Origin: Micrococcaceae bacterium
GTDB lineage: Bacteria; Actinomycetota; Actinomycetes; Actinomycetales; Micrococcaceae
DNA: 47,189 nucleotides
Reading direction: 5' to 3'
NCBI GenBank assembly: GCA_013393415.1
Contig: JABXHI010000034.1
Span: 1-47,189 of the forward strand
Below, in pieces: positions 7,472-15,917 of the stretch. The notes beneath the pieces are model-generated. The model searched no databases. It was not told the DNA's origin and was given only the letters and a program-made list of their open reading frames with translations. Each line of letters begins with the position of its first letter. Position 1 is the stretch's first letter. The position numbers and the translations under genes were made by a program.

Positions 7472-9217
7472 CTACTGATCTAAGCTCCAGCGTCGTATTT
7501 CTGCATCGGCAAAGAGACGCTCCGGGGTGAACGACGAAAACAAGACGGTCCCGGGATAATCGGAAAGTATTCGACGCAGCGTAGCCAGCCCGTCTTCATC
7601 AAGTGCGGCATCAATATTTTCTAATACCAATAACGGTGGAGTGCCTAACAGTGCCCGGGCCAGTTTGAGGAGGGCAACCTCGGCTCTGGACCACGGTTCC
7701 CCGTCATTTTTCAACAAGGTTTTCAGACCCTTGTGATGTAAATACAACACCGGACTGAGTCCGACTCGATGCAATATGGCTTTGGCATCTTCGACGGACG
7801 TGTTGGGCAACCGGTAGGACACAAGACGCTGGACCGACCCACGTTCTAACGGTTGTCGAACCGATGCCATGCCGACCAGTTCGCGGCGCAAAGAAGCCGG
7901 AGCTGCCCCATATTCCGTGCCGTCAATGACGACAACAGGCCCATCGTCGTGGTCTGATTCCAGCGGGTTGATCCCATCGACTAGCACGGCCTTGAGCACG
8001 CCGTTGATCCGGTTCGGGTCGGCAGAGTCCAACAGAATGCGTTCACCGGCACGCGCATGCAAGTCTGGCATGGCAGTGTGGTCGACGGTGAGGTTTTCGA
8101 TGACCACGCCTTCAGCGGGATGCGACGGTGCTGCCGTGTCGTCGGCATCTTGCGGGGTGTGTTCGTTTTTCCAGGCGCGCTCTTTGGCACGGACCGCACG
8201 CTGGACCTGCGTGGCCGACTGAAAAATAGGCGCCAGGATGCGCCAAGCAGCGCGGTAATTTTGTCGATACTCAACAACTCGTCCCAGATCGCTCATCGGG
8301 GTGGCCATGACACCGAGCAGCGTCATAATCGATGCTACGCCGGCGACGTCGATGATCCCCAGCACAGCAAGAAACACCACCGCGGCGGTACACAGGCTCG
8401 CCGCCGTCACCGTCAAGGCACGAATCAGCCCGGTAATGCGAGCGCGCTTGACGGAGGCACCTACCACACGCGAAGAGTCGCGGTCGACGGCATTGAGCTC
8501 GCGTCGGACGGCTCCTGCCACTTGAACAGATTCACCGGCTTGGACGGCATCCGCAATGCGAGCCGACATGCGGCCACGATAGCGCCGGACCTTGCGGGCC
8601 CGATTGTGTGCAATCCGCGCGAGAAAAGGCATCGCCACTGCGGTGACGACTAGCGGCACGGCAACCGCGATCGCGATGGGCCAGTTGATGAAACCCAAGA
8701 CGGTGACCACGACGACGACCAACGGCAGTCCGGTCAGCATGGGCACCAGGCCCTGGGCAATCCAGTTGCGCACCGCTGTCAGGTCATTGGAAGCACGCGT
8801 GACGACCACGCCGAGCGACCGGTTCCCGATGTTATGTAGAGCGGCTGTGATGAGGCGACGACGCTGCTCGTACACGTAGTCTTGGCCGAGATCTTCGGCG
8901 ACGATGCGTTCTATCCAGCGGGCTGCGCCGATCCCGATGACGGCTGCGGCCAGCCCCAGCATCGTGGCCCAGGGTGGTGCCAGCTGTGGGCTGGCATTCG
9001 CCGTCGGAAGCCCCGACAAGAGTGCATCCACGGTCAAAGCCATCACAAGTGCCAACACGGCTTGGACGATGCCGAGGCCGACTAATCCCAACAGCAGCAA
9101 CCGACGACGGCCACGCCATACCTTGGGCATGCGTACCGGTTTCTCCTGTGGTTTCTTCGTGGTCTTCTCGGCTTGCTGGTTCGTGTGCATGGTCTGAGTT
9201 GGGGTGGTTACTGACAT
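7472..9217 (-). CDS. ABC half-transporter with degenerate ATP-binding domain
   Basis: A 581-residue exporter-type protein: a basic N-terminal tail, a type-1 exporter transmembrane domain (about 35-330, six helices), then a domain in the place of the nucleotide-binding domain (about 370-581). That domain lacks key residues: the Walker A position reads ERILLDSADPNRIN with no GxxGxGKS/T, the signature position reads WSRAEVAL rather than LSGGQ, and Walker B ends LVLENID instead of DE. It is therefore probably unable to hydrolyse ATP alone and may be a pseudo-ABC partner or regulator. Its start overlaps the end of the upstream P-loop gene by 10 bases, indicating coupled translation with it. Its substrate is unknown. 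Confidence 0.8.
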   Translation of the reverse strand: MSVTTPTQTMHTNQQAEKTTKKPQEKPVRMPKVWRGRRRLLLLGLVGLGIVQAVLALVMALTVDALLSGLPTANASPQLAPPWATMLGLAAAVIGIGAARWIERIVAEDLGQDYVYEQRRRLITAALHNIGNRSLGVVVTRASNDLTAVRNWIAQGLVPMLTGLPLVVVVVTVLGFINWPIAIAVAVPLVVTAVAMPFLARIAHNRARKVRRYRGRMSARIADAVQAGESVQVAGAVRRELNAVDRDSSRVVGASVKRARITGLIRALTVTAASLCTAAVVFLAVLGIIDVAGVASIMTLLGVMATPMSDLGRVVEYRQNYRAAWRILAPIFQSATQVQRAVRAKERAWKNEHTPQDADDTAAPSHPAEGVVIENLTVDHTAMPDLHARAGERILLDSADPNRINGVLKAVLVDGINPLESDHDDGPVVVIDGTEYGAAPASLRRELVGMASVRQPLERGSVQRLVSYRLPNTSVEDAKAILHRVGLSPVLYLHHKGLKTLLKNDGEPWSRAEVALLKLARALLGTPPLLVLENIDAALDEDGLATLRRILSDYPGTVLFSSFTPERLFADAEIRRWSLDQ

Positions 9218-10377
9218 GAGCGCACCAACAGTGCTGTGGCCTGCTCGTCACAGGTGAGGTCATAGGTTGGAATGACCGGCACCGACCCCAGCACCCCACG
9301 AGCTTCAAGGGTGGCCAGCGGGGACGAAGTCATCACACCAGAGGCCACCGAGACGTGCAGTCCGGCAGCCTGAAGCTCCTGGACACCGGCCCGCGCTCCC
9401 AGCGCGTCGGACGCAGCAAACGCGACCTGATCGATGGTGCCCTGGAAGGTCGCGTCGCGTAGCAGTTGTGCCGTTTCTTCCTGGTATATGCCGTCGGCAA
9501 TTTCAACTACGACGACGTCGGTATCGGCTTGGGAGAGTTCCTCGACCAGCCCGATGGTCAGGGCCCGCAGCTCGCTCATCTTCAGCTGGAAGGTCGTGGG
9601 GTACCCGAAATCGGTGAAATCCAGCACGCGGTTGGCACCGGCATCGTGATAAATCATCGGATCATTGCCCGCACCGGTACCGGTGATCTTTCCGGCACTG
9701 ACGCGACGTCCGGATTGGGTCAGTCCGTTGATGAGGCACGCCATCACCGTGGATTTTCCCGAGTTCATGGCGGTGCCCAACACAGCAATCACTTCTGGTC
9801 GATCTTGCCTAGCGGTAGGGGCTGGCACCGTAGCCGACTGATCCGGGGTGTGATGCGGGGCGTAGTGGGCGATGTTGACGACGCCATCCCGATCGGCCAA
9901 CAGTCCGATCGGTTCGATGATCGTGGGGTCGTCCATCTTTTCGTGCGCCTGTGTCACCGTGCCAGCAATGCCGCCGGCGGCCACGAGGTGGCATGGCTCA
10001 AGCGAATCCGGTACGTGAGCTAAGAACTGGTCGGCCGCGTAACGGTTGCCGTAGGCAAGCATGATCAGCGCACCCTCAAACAGGATGGCTTTGCGTGATT
10101 CTGGAGTTTCTACCCGCTTATGGTTCAGAATCTCGGTCACGCGTGCAATGACCACATCACCACTGCGTGGCACGACGGTGCGACCGGTCAGCAGATGAAA
10201 ATCCGCAGGTCGCTCATCGAACGCAGCGCCAACGTGACGGGTCGTGTAAGAAGCCTGCACCCGCGGCGGCACGCTCGTTTTGAGAATCGTTGACGGTCTC
10301 AGCGAGGTATCTTGATCGACGACTGCTGACATTGCAGAAATGGTGGCGGTGTCTGGAGTCACAGATACGGTGGTCAT
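9208..10377 (-). CDS. P-loop NTPase, DUF1611/dethiobiotin-synthase-like
   Basis: A 389-residue soluble protein. The N-terminal half (about 35-190) is of unknown fold; the C-terminal half is a P-loop domain with Walker A GTAMNSGKST (about 201-210), an adjoining KITGTGAGND loop and a Walker B-like VVVVEIADG. This order recalls the dethiobiotin synthetase/MobB group and DUF1611 proteins, which phosphorylate or load small ligands; no ligand can be named. ATG at 10377 has AAAGG upstream. Its promoter region holds three 11-bp repeats like those before the FAD oxidoreductase gene, linking it to that unit. It overlaps the ABC gene by 10 bases, so the pair forms one operon. Confidence 0.7.
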   Translation of the reverse strand: MTTVSVTPDTATISAMSAVVDQDTSLRPSTILKTSVPPRVQASYTTRHVGAAFDERPADFHLLTGRTVVPRSGDVVIARVTEILNHKRVETPESRKAILFEGALIMLAYGNRYAADQFLAHVPDSLEPCHLVAAGGIAGTVTQAHEKMDDPTIIEPIGLLADRDGVVNIAHYAPHHTPDQSATVPAPTARQDRPEVIAVLGTAMNSGKSTVMACLINGLTQSGRRVSAGKITGTGAGNDPMIYHDAGANRVLDFTDFGYPTTFQLKMSELRALTIGLVEELSQADTDVVVVEIADGIYQEETAQLLRDATFQGTIDQVAFAASDALGARAGVQELQAAGLHVSVASGVMTSSPLATLEARGVLGSVPVIPTYDLTCDEQATALLVRSCQ

Positions 10378-10424
10378 AATGTGGACCTTTCATACGTCGT
10401 GTTCAAGTAAGTACAGCTCAACAA

Positions 10425-10457
10425 GTCATGATGAGGTCAACATGACGGTTCCATGAG
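10425..10457 (-). promoter_or_regulatory. Three tandem 11-bp repeats, probable operator
   Basis: Read on the - strand, the consecutive 11-mers CTCATGGAACC, GTCATGTTGAC and CTCATCATGAC end 48 bases before the ATG of the P-loop gene. TTGACC spanning repeats two and three could be a -35 element, with TGTACT 19 bases on as a -10. The same pattern occurs at 13578-13610. Tandem 11-bp operators are established for CarH-type MerR regulators; the regulator here is not in the window. Confidence 0.7.
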
Positions 10458-10551
10458 AAGGTTCTCATCCAGCGTGAGTGATCGGCCACATGACGCGGTT
10501 TCTCGTCGGTTCTCGGCCAGAGAAATTCACCTAAAATTCATGAAAAAATCC

Positions 10552-11430
10552 TTACCGTACCGGGAAATACGGCAAATATGAGACTCCGGAGGTGTTGTAT
10601 GGGAATTTGATGCCCATGATGTAGCGGATACCAATATGCATGCCCCATGCCGCGATCGAAAAGACTTGCCCACAGCGTCTGTGGACCATAGAAAGTGGCG
10701 AACCGAGTTCGATGGCCAGTGCGCCGACGCCGGCCAGCGTGAAGAACCCTCTGGCGTTGTATAAGTCGTGGGCCTTATCGGGGGCCTTGGTGCCGAAGAC
10801 TTCTTTGCGTATCGCATCGGCGGCAATTTGGTCACGTAGCGTGTTGCCGCTCGCCCACTTCCATCCTTGTGGGCTCCGAACTTTTGCGACCCCGGAGATG
10901 AAATACACCGAACACGTCGCGACATTCATTGCCGAGGCAATACCACCGTATGCCCGATCCACACGCCGCGGCCACAGCGTGTTCTCACGTACCAGGGCAT
11001 CCACGGACAGTGCATCCGCACTACGAGTGACACCGAGTACCATCTGGTGCAGCAATGCCATGTTGTCGTGATGAAAAATCATGCCCCACGAATTTCTGTA
11101 ACTTAATGTCCATAACTGCAAGACTGCATTGACCGGCCCGGTGACGCGATGAGCGACCCCCAAGGTCGTCAACATGTTGGTCACCTGAGCGGCGTCGAAG
11201 AGTGCATTCGCCACTCGAGGCGGCAGCGGGCGACGCAAAACTCGCACCGGGCCAACCGGGTCAAACGCCGTCTCGTGTTGTGCATTCAGTTTGTGGAACA
11301 TGGCACGGCGTCGCAGGTTGTTCCATACCGTAAACGCGCCGGTTCCCAACCGCAGCACGGCCGGCCGGCCCGGCGGAGCAGCAGGCCTCAAGGTGTCAAC
11401 GACGCGGTGCAAAATGTTGAGGGATTTCAT
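10552..11430 (-). CDS. HTTM-domain membrane protein
   Basis: A 292-residue multi-pass membrane protein with the HTTM (vitamin K-dependent gamma-carboxylase-related) layout: a motif region FHHDNMALLHQMVLG (about 118-132) between helices, the helix pair around VYFISGVAKVRSPQGWKW (about 176-193), where HTTM proteins carry GxxKxxxxxW, and a closing helix rich in aromatic residues. HTTM proteins act on or within membranes, and most have no known substrate. The gene overlaps the upstream small membrane-protein gene by 4 bases (ATGA), with AGGAGA before the start, so the two are translationally coupled. After the stop, 174 bases contain the next promoter. It is the central member of the unusual cluster. 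Confidence 0.8.
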   Translation of the reverse strand: MKSLNILHRVVDTLRPAAPPGRPAVLRLGTGAFTVWNNLRRRAMFHKLNAQHETAFDPVGPVRVLRRPLPPRVANALFDAAQVTNMLTTLGVAHRVTGPVNAVLQLWTLSYRNSWGMIFHHDNMALLHQMVLGVTRSADALSVDALVRENTLWPRRVDRAYGGIASAMNVATCSVYFISGVAKVRSPQGWKWASGNTLRDQIAADAIRKEVFGTKAPDKAHDLYNARGFFTLAGVGALAIELGSPLSMVHRRCGQVFSIAAWGMHIGIRYIMGIKFPYNTSGVSYLPYFPVR

Positions 11431-11999
11431 GATGGTTTCTCCTGGAGCAGTTCAGCTGTTCCGCCCACCTGGCACTGGGCGCGGACTGTTTCGTGATCAG
11501 GTAATTTGACGTGCGCGTCGTGAGAAAAGTACTGGTCAAACTGAAACCTGCTGCGCACGACAAGCACTCGCACGATATTGGCTTCCCGACGGCGCGCTGT
11601 TGCCGCGAGAGAATCTGCATAGCGTTGCGCAATGTCTGCGGCATCGCCACGTCGCACCCCGCGGGCAATCTGTTTTCGCACTTGATTGAGTCCACCGGTG
11701 CCGTAGTGGCGGTAATGCAGCGGAACACGCTGCTCATCGGCGGTGATCCCCACAACGTGTGGCACCGTCACTCGACCTTTGCGATCGACTGAGAACATCG
11801 GATAGGTAGATATCGGAAACGAGTCCTGGGCAAATTTGGTGCGTTTCACCTGCTTGGGGCTACCAACGTAGTGACGCAGCGGTGAGAACAGGACACCGGC
11901 AAACGCAGCATAGCCGGCAACAGCCCAAAGATCGCCTGCCGTGACGGGCGGGACACGTTTGGGAAGAAGAGACTTGAGATGTGAGAGCGGAGCGGACAT
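11427..11999 (-). CDS. Single-pass membrane protein, HTTM partner
   Basis: A 190-residue protein with one hydrophobic segment near the N-terminus (about 22-42) followed by DSFPISTYPMFS (about 59-70). Small proteins with such a Y-P-M-F-S stretch often stand beside HTTM genes, in general knowledge; their function is not known. The rest is a polar, basic domain (about 75-190). AAGG precedes the ATG; the gene is 24 bases after the FAD oxidoreductase gene and overlaps the HTTM gene by 4 bases. It is probably a dedicated subunit or assembly partner of the HTTM protein. Confidence 0.65.
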   Translation of the reverse strand: MSAPLSHLKSLLPKRVPPVTAGDLWAVAGYAAFAGVLFSPLRHYVGSPKQVKRTKFAQDSFPISTYPMFSVDRKGRVTVPHVVGITADEQRVPLHYRHYGTGGLNQVRKQIARGVRRGDAADIAQRYADSLAATARRREANIVRVLVVRSRFQFDQYFSHDAHVKLPDHETVRAQCQVGGTAELLQEKPS

Positions 12000-12023
12000 G
12001 GTGCTTACCTTCTGTTGTGACTG

Positions 12024-13535
12024 TCAATCAGCAAAATCACGACTCACCGCCTGCGCCGCCCATGCCCCTGGCATGCCGTGCACTCCTGCACCGGGTGGCG
12101 TCGAGGATGATGCGAGGTATAACCGTGGTCTGTCAGAGGCGGTGCCTGCGGCGGCCGAGAGTCGATAGGGGTCCAAGGTCATTCCTGGACGAAGCAGAGT
12201 TTGTGTACCGGTCATGGCACCACCGGCGATATCTCCTCCGATCAGATTGGGGTTCCAGTGTTCTAATGCAGTCGGTGGAGTGTGGACCTGCTTTCGGATT
12301 CGCGCTTGAAAACCCGGAGCGAAGCGTTCGATTTGGTGCATGATCAACTGTGCGATCTCGCCCGGTGCACACTCTTGATATCTGTGCGGTACGTGCGCGT
12401 AGGCCCACACCACGGTCTTGCCGTCAGCCTCTCCGGTGGCCCGTGTCGGATCGGCTGCCTGTTGTTGGCACACCATCACAAATGGGTAGCGCGGCATTGT
12501 TCCGCTGGCTACATCGGCCGAGGCCTGCACGAGTTCTCTGCTGCTACCGGCAACATGCACGGTGCCAGCGGTGGCGACGGCCGGATTCGTCCACGGGATA
12601 GGACCGTCCAGGAGGAAATCTACTTTGTAGGCGGCAGTACCGTAGCGCCACTTGCCGAACCGGCGACGTGTCGAGGGCGTCAGCATACGATCGGTCGCAG
12701 ACGCCTGTGGTGTCACCCGCAGCACTTGTGCCGGGGTGAGGTTCAAGATGACCGCATCGGCACGCGGCAGTTCGGCCACGTCGGTGACTTCATGATTCAG
12801 GTGGAGTCCTCCACCGTATGAGTGCAACACCGACAGCAGTGCTTGGACGATTTGGCCGGTCCCGCCTCGTACGGCAGGCCAACCCCTGGTCATGCCCAAG
12901 GCGCCAAAGAGCAGACCGAATGCGCTCGTGAAGGGTTGCGATAAGGGCACGATCGCATGTGCAGCTGACCCTAGAAACAGTGCCCGCGCCGCTTCCGTAC
13001 CGAAGAGTGTCTTGGACAGCCAGGAGGCTGGTGTCAGGGCCGGTGGTCCGAATTGGGCGAGCCGCAGCGGGTGCGGTGGGAACCGGAGCATGGGTGCCAG
13101 AATATTTTCCAGGTGCTCATCGATGTGGCGTGTCATGTACTGGTGCATACGACGCCAACGGTTGGCGTCTTGTCCCAGACCCTCGGCCGTCGTTTCGAGG
13201 TCGCTGTGCAAGACGGCAGCTTCACCATGTGGCAGCGGGTGGGCCATCGGCACTTCACTATGCACCCATTCCATTCCATGAGCGCTCAGGTCCAGATCTC
13301 GAAACACGGGGCTGGCCACACCAAATGGGTGTCCGGCTGCTCCCAGGTCGACGATCGTGCCCGAACCGAGCGTGGGCGCGGATGCTGCCGCTCCTCCGGG
13401 CTGCGCGTTGCGTTCATACACGTCGACTTGCCAACCATCACGCGCAAGCAACGCGGCCGCGGTCAAACCATTTGGTCCCGATCCCACCACGATGGCACGC
13501 CGGGCTCGCTGGGTTGCACGTGGTCGACTGGTCAT
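12024..13535 (-). CDS. CrtI-like FAD-dependent oxidoreductase
   Basis: A 503-residue flavoprotein of the phytoene desaturase/NAD(P)/FAD oxidoreductase group. The dinucleotide-binding motif VVGSGPNGLTAAALLARDG (about 15-33) is followed by VYERNAQPGGAA, and the C-terminal FAD contact shows as LYLASSSTPPGAGVHGMPG (about 477-495). No carotenoid synthesis gene is nearby, so a carotenoid substrate is not implied. The ATG at 13535 is used rather than an earlier in-frame start because AAAGGA sits 7-8 bases upstream. It heads the operon with the small membrane protein and the HTTM gene, behind the 11-bp repeat operator at 13578-13610. Confidence 0.85.
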   Translation of the reverse strand: MTSRPRATQRARRAIVVGSGPNGLTAAALLARDGWQVDVYERNAQPGGAAASAPTLGSGTIVDLGAAGHPFGVASPVFRDLDLSAHGMEWVHSEVPMAHPLPHGEAAVLHSDLETTAEGLGQDANRWRRMHQYMTRHIDEHLENILAPMLRFPPHPLRLAQFGPPALTPASWLSKTLFGTEAARALFLGSAAHAIVPLSQPFTSAFGLLFGALGMTRGWPAVRGGTGQIVQALLSVLHSYGGGLHLNHEVTDVAELPRADAVILNLTPAQVLRVTPQASATDRMLTPSTRRRFGKWRYGTAAYKVDFLLDGPIPWTNPAVATAGTVHVAGSSRELVQASADVASGTMPRYPFVMVCQQQAADPTRATGEADGKTVVWAYAHVPHRYQECAPGEIAQLIMHQIERFAPGFQARIRKQVHTPPTALEHWNPNLIGGDIAGGAMTGTQTLLRPGMTLDPYRLSAAAGTASDRPRLYLASSSTPPGAGVHGMPGAWAAQAVSRDFAD

Positions 13536-13577
13536 GCTGCATTCCTTTGTCTGGGGTGATATTTCCCATCGTTGTTG

Positions 13578-13610
13578 ATCCAGATGAGAGGAACATGAGC
13601 CGTCCATGAG
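13578..13610 (-). promoter_or_regulatory. Three tandem 11-bp repeats, probable operator
   Basis: On the - strand CTCATGGACGG, CTCATGTTCCT and CTCATCTGGAT follow each other without gaps, 43 bases before the ATG of the CrtI-like gene. The order of the repeats (TCATG, TCATG, TCATC) is the same as at 10425-10457. A shared CarH/LitR-like regulator is inferred. Confidence 0.7.
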
Positions 13611-13640
13611 TCAGCGATGAGAATCATCGACCGAGTGTGC

Positions 13641-14306
13641 TTACTTCCGCAGCCGCTGCCAGTAATGTTCCCAGCCGCCGACTGCGGTTGCGTGCTTGCC
13701 TGCCTCAACAATGAGCCCGTGGAACCGCTGTTGTTCTGCCGAGGTAAAGTCCGCTTCCTGCATAGTGGCGGTCAGCCGACGTCGCATGGCTTCATATCCT
13801 GTGGGCGGATCATATCCCGCCGCGGTGAGCATCCGGTGCGCGTAGGTGTCCCAAATGAACATCGGCCGATCGTAGATGTAGAGCAGCATGTCATCGGCTG
13901 TTTCCGGCCCGATACCTTTGACCGCCAGCAGGCTGGAACGAAGCTGGTGTGTCGAGAAAGTTTCGGCCGCTTGGTGATGAGCCATAAACCAGGCGGCGTA
14001 GTTTTTCACGTAGGTGGCTTTGGCATTCATAAACCCCGCTGGTCGAATCAGGATTTTGAGCTCCACCGGGTCGATATCGGCAATTGCTGCCGGATTCAAC
14101 ACGTTGTGGGCATGCAGCGCAGCGATCGCCTGTGCCACGTTGACCCAGGCGGTATTTTGGGTCAGTATCGCGCCGATCCCAATTTCAAAATCCGAGTCAG
14201 CTGGCCACCATGTGCCGGGATCAATGGCGTCATCGAGGAGCTGGTAGAGCTGACGAAATGATGGGACCACGGTACTAGCCAACGGGTTTGGTGAACACCT
14301 CTTCAC
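13641..14306 (-). CDS. Endonuclease III-related HhH-GPD protein
   Basis: A 221-residue DNA repair protein of the HhH-GPD superfamily: GAILTQNTAW (about 45-54), the helix-hairpin-helix LLAVKGIGPETADDMLLY (about 126-143) and the catalytic Asp in FIWDTYAHRML. It belongs to the endonuclease III-related branch that uses only the Asp, acting as a base-excision glycosylase. No cysteines are left at the C-terminus, so the [4Fe-4S] cluster of Nth is absent. The GTG at 14306 overlaps the phosphoesterase gene by 32 bases; another GTG at 14270, just past that stop, would fit the usual N-terminus better and cannot be excluded. Confidence 0.8.
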   Translation of the reverse strand: MKRCSPNPLASTVVPSFRQLYQLLDDAIDPGTWWPADSDFEIGIGAILTQNTAWVNVAQAIAALHAHNVLNPAAIADIDPVELKILIRPAGFMNAKATYVKNYAAWFMAHHQAAETFSTHQLRSSLLAVKGIGPETADDMLLYIYDRPMFIWDTYAHRMLTAAGYDPPTGYEAMRRRLTATMQEADFTSAEQQRFHGLIVEAGKHATAVGGWEHYWQRLRK

Positions 14307-15087
14307 GGGCCGTAAAGATGACCGAGGAGAAGGTTACGGTCTCGGGGTAGACATCGACGATGGTGGCCCAGCCGTCGTTCATCCCCTGCAATGTCTCAGC
14401 CTCCGAGAACAGGTTGAAGTTATACGAGGCAGCCCCGGACACCCACACAGGAATATGCCCGAGCGAGCCGGCAATTTGGTGATGATAGTGCCCGGATAAA
14501 ATAGCCCGCACGTCGCTGTCTTTGATCACGTCGTAGAGCTTATCGGCTTCTTGGAGGCCCGATCCACGTTGCGACACCGTGGTCGCGGGGATGGGCGGAT
14601 GATGGCTGATCAACAGGGTGCCGTGTTCGGCGGGTTCAACGAGCATGTCACCAACCCATTGGCGTTGTTCATGCGTCAGATGCCCGTAGTTGCGCCCTAC
14701 TCCGTGGGAATCCACGCCGATAATGCGGAGTCCTTGGACGTCATGGACGGTGTCGCACAGTTCGGGCCCCTGCGCGATTTTGGCCGGATTATATGCGGTA
14801 CCGACACCACCGATGGGATCATGATTGCCGCCCACCGCAATGAACGGAATACCGAGTTGATCTTGAAAGTGACCAAAGTATGCGGCAGCGTCATCGTGCA
14901 CATAGTGGTTGCGCTGTCCGATATCTCCCGACACAATAATGGCCGCCGGATCAAACGTGAGCATTTGGTCCAGAGCTTCGCGCATGCGAGTGGGAGTGTC
15001 CATCACCTTGCGTAGGAGTTTGCCTTCTTCCACGAGGTGAAGGTCTGAGAGCTGGATGAGTCGTAGCGTAGGAGACGGTTTGGTCAT
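14275..15087 (-). CDS. Calcineurin-like metallophosphoesterase (CpdA/Icc type)
   Basis: A 270-residue dimetal phosphoesterase with all five blocks in order: DLHL (about 15), GDIGQ (about 54), GNHD (about 87), SHHPP (about 162) and GHYHH (about 199). This is the pattern of class III cAMP phosphodiesterases and related enzymes; the substrate may be cAMP or another nucleotide phosphoester. It is cytosolic, with no signal peptide. AGGA is 7 bases before the ATG. It follows the lipoprotein gene after 32 bases and overlaps the HhH-GPD gene at its 3' end. Confidence 0.9.
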   Translation of the reverse strand: MTKPSPTLRLIQLSDLHLVEEGKLLRKVMDTPTRMREALDQMLTFDPAAIIVSGDIGQRNHYVHDDAAAYFGHFQDQLGIPFIAVGGNHDPIGGVGTAYNPAKIAQGPELCDTVHDVQGLRIIGVDSHGVGRNYGHLTHEQRQWVGDMLVEPAEHGTLLISHHPPIPATTVSQRGSGLQEADKLYDVIKDSDVRAILSGHYHHQIAGSLGHIPVWVSGAASYNFNLFSEAETLQGMNDGWATIVDVYPETVTFSSVIFTAREEVFTKPVG

Positions 15088-15119
15088 GCTTTCATCCTAA
15101 CGGGCGGCTTAGCCCGTCC

Positions 15120-15917
15120 TTAGTCCAGTTGCGCGGTAGCCGATGAAAGGATCGCTTCGGTAATGTCGGTGAATTCTTCGTCCGCGATTTCTTCCCCGCC
15201 GATGAAGGCCACCATGAGCACGTAGCCTTCGTGTTCGGTCATCAGCGTCAGGGCAGTGGTTGACTGACCGCTATCGGGATCTTCGGTTGGATAGCGCTGC
15301 CATAGCAGGCCCGAACCAGCTTCGGTCACGACGGACTCGGCGGTGAACGTGTATTCCAGTTCTGCCCAGTCCGGCTCAGAATCGTCTGCCAACATCATGG
15401 TGATGTCGTTGCAGTTGGTTGTGATTTCCTCGACTGCCTGCTGGTGGGCTGCCACTTCGTCTGCGGCTTGTGCCGATCCGCCAGTTTCTTCGGTGATGCC
15501 GGCGACTTCAATGCTGCCGGCACCCATGAAGTTCGAGGTGCCAAAATCGACGCGAGTCATCGACTCTGAGCTCGCGAGAATGGGCGACCAATCCAGTTCG
15601 GCAATCGGGGCTGCGCAGGATTGTGGATCCACCGTCATATCGTCTGCCGTCCCAGCGCGCTCTTCGGCATTGTCACGAACACTGGCAAGCTCGTCATCCG
15701 AGGCCGACTGGACTTGGTCAAAACCTAGTTCCATTGCCATTGAGGTCGCCCCACCGGCGGCGCGCTGGTCGCCGCTCGCGTCGGTGGCCATGAGCTGTTC
15801 CAGCTGATTGTTCTGCCCGTTGGCTGCTGGTTCATCGTCGTTCGCGCAGGCACTGAGCCCCAGGACAGCTACCGTGACGACGGCGAGTGTTGTGGTGAGT
15901 CTAGCCGTTTTGATCAT
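15120..15917 (-). CDS. Secreted lipoprotein, unknown function
   Basis: A 265-residue protein with a lipoprotein signal peptide ending in the lipobox LSAC (Cys24), then a low-complexity linker and an acidic domain with two cysteines (in QSCAAPIA and TNCNDI) that may pair. It is attached to the outer face of the membrane after export. Many actinobacterial lipoproteins of this plan measure or bind small ligands, but no family is recognised. Its ATG overlaps the end of the CopD-CtaG gene by 17 bases, with GGAG upstream, so it is probably translated with that operon. Confidence 0.75.
   Translation of the reverse strand: MIKTARLTTTLAVVTVAVLGLSACANDDEPAANGQNNQLEQLMATDASGDQRAAGGATSMAMELGFDQVQSASDDELASVRDNAEERAGTADDMTVDPQSCAAPIAELDWSPILASSESMTRVDFGTSNFMGAGSIEVAGITEETGGSAQAADEVAAHQQAVEEITTNCNDITMMLADDSEPDWAELEYTFTAESVVTEAGSGLLWQRYPTEDPDSGQSTTALTLMTEHEGYVLMVAFIGGEEIADEEFTDITEAILSSATAQLD

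Noticed and set aside
10552-11999. SdpA/SdpB-like toxin production and immunity pair
   Set aside because: The HTTM and small protein arrangement recalls SdpAB, but no SdpC-like toxin gene lies nearby and the neighbour is a CrtI-like oxidoreductase.
12024-13535. Carotenoid synthesis locus
   Set aside because: Only the CrtI-like fold is present; no phytoene synthase, GGPP synthase or cyclase is found in the window.
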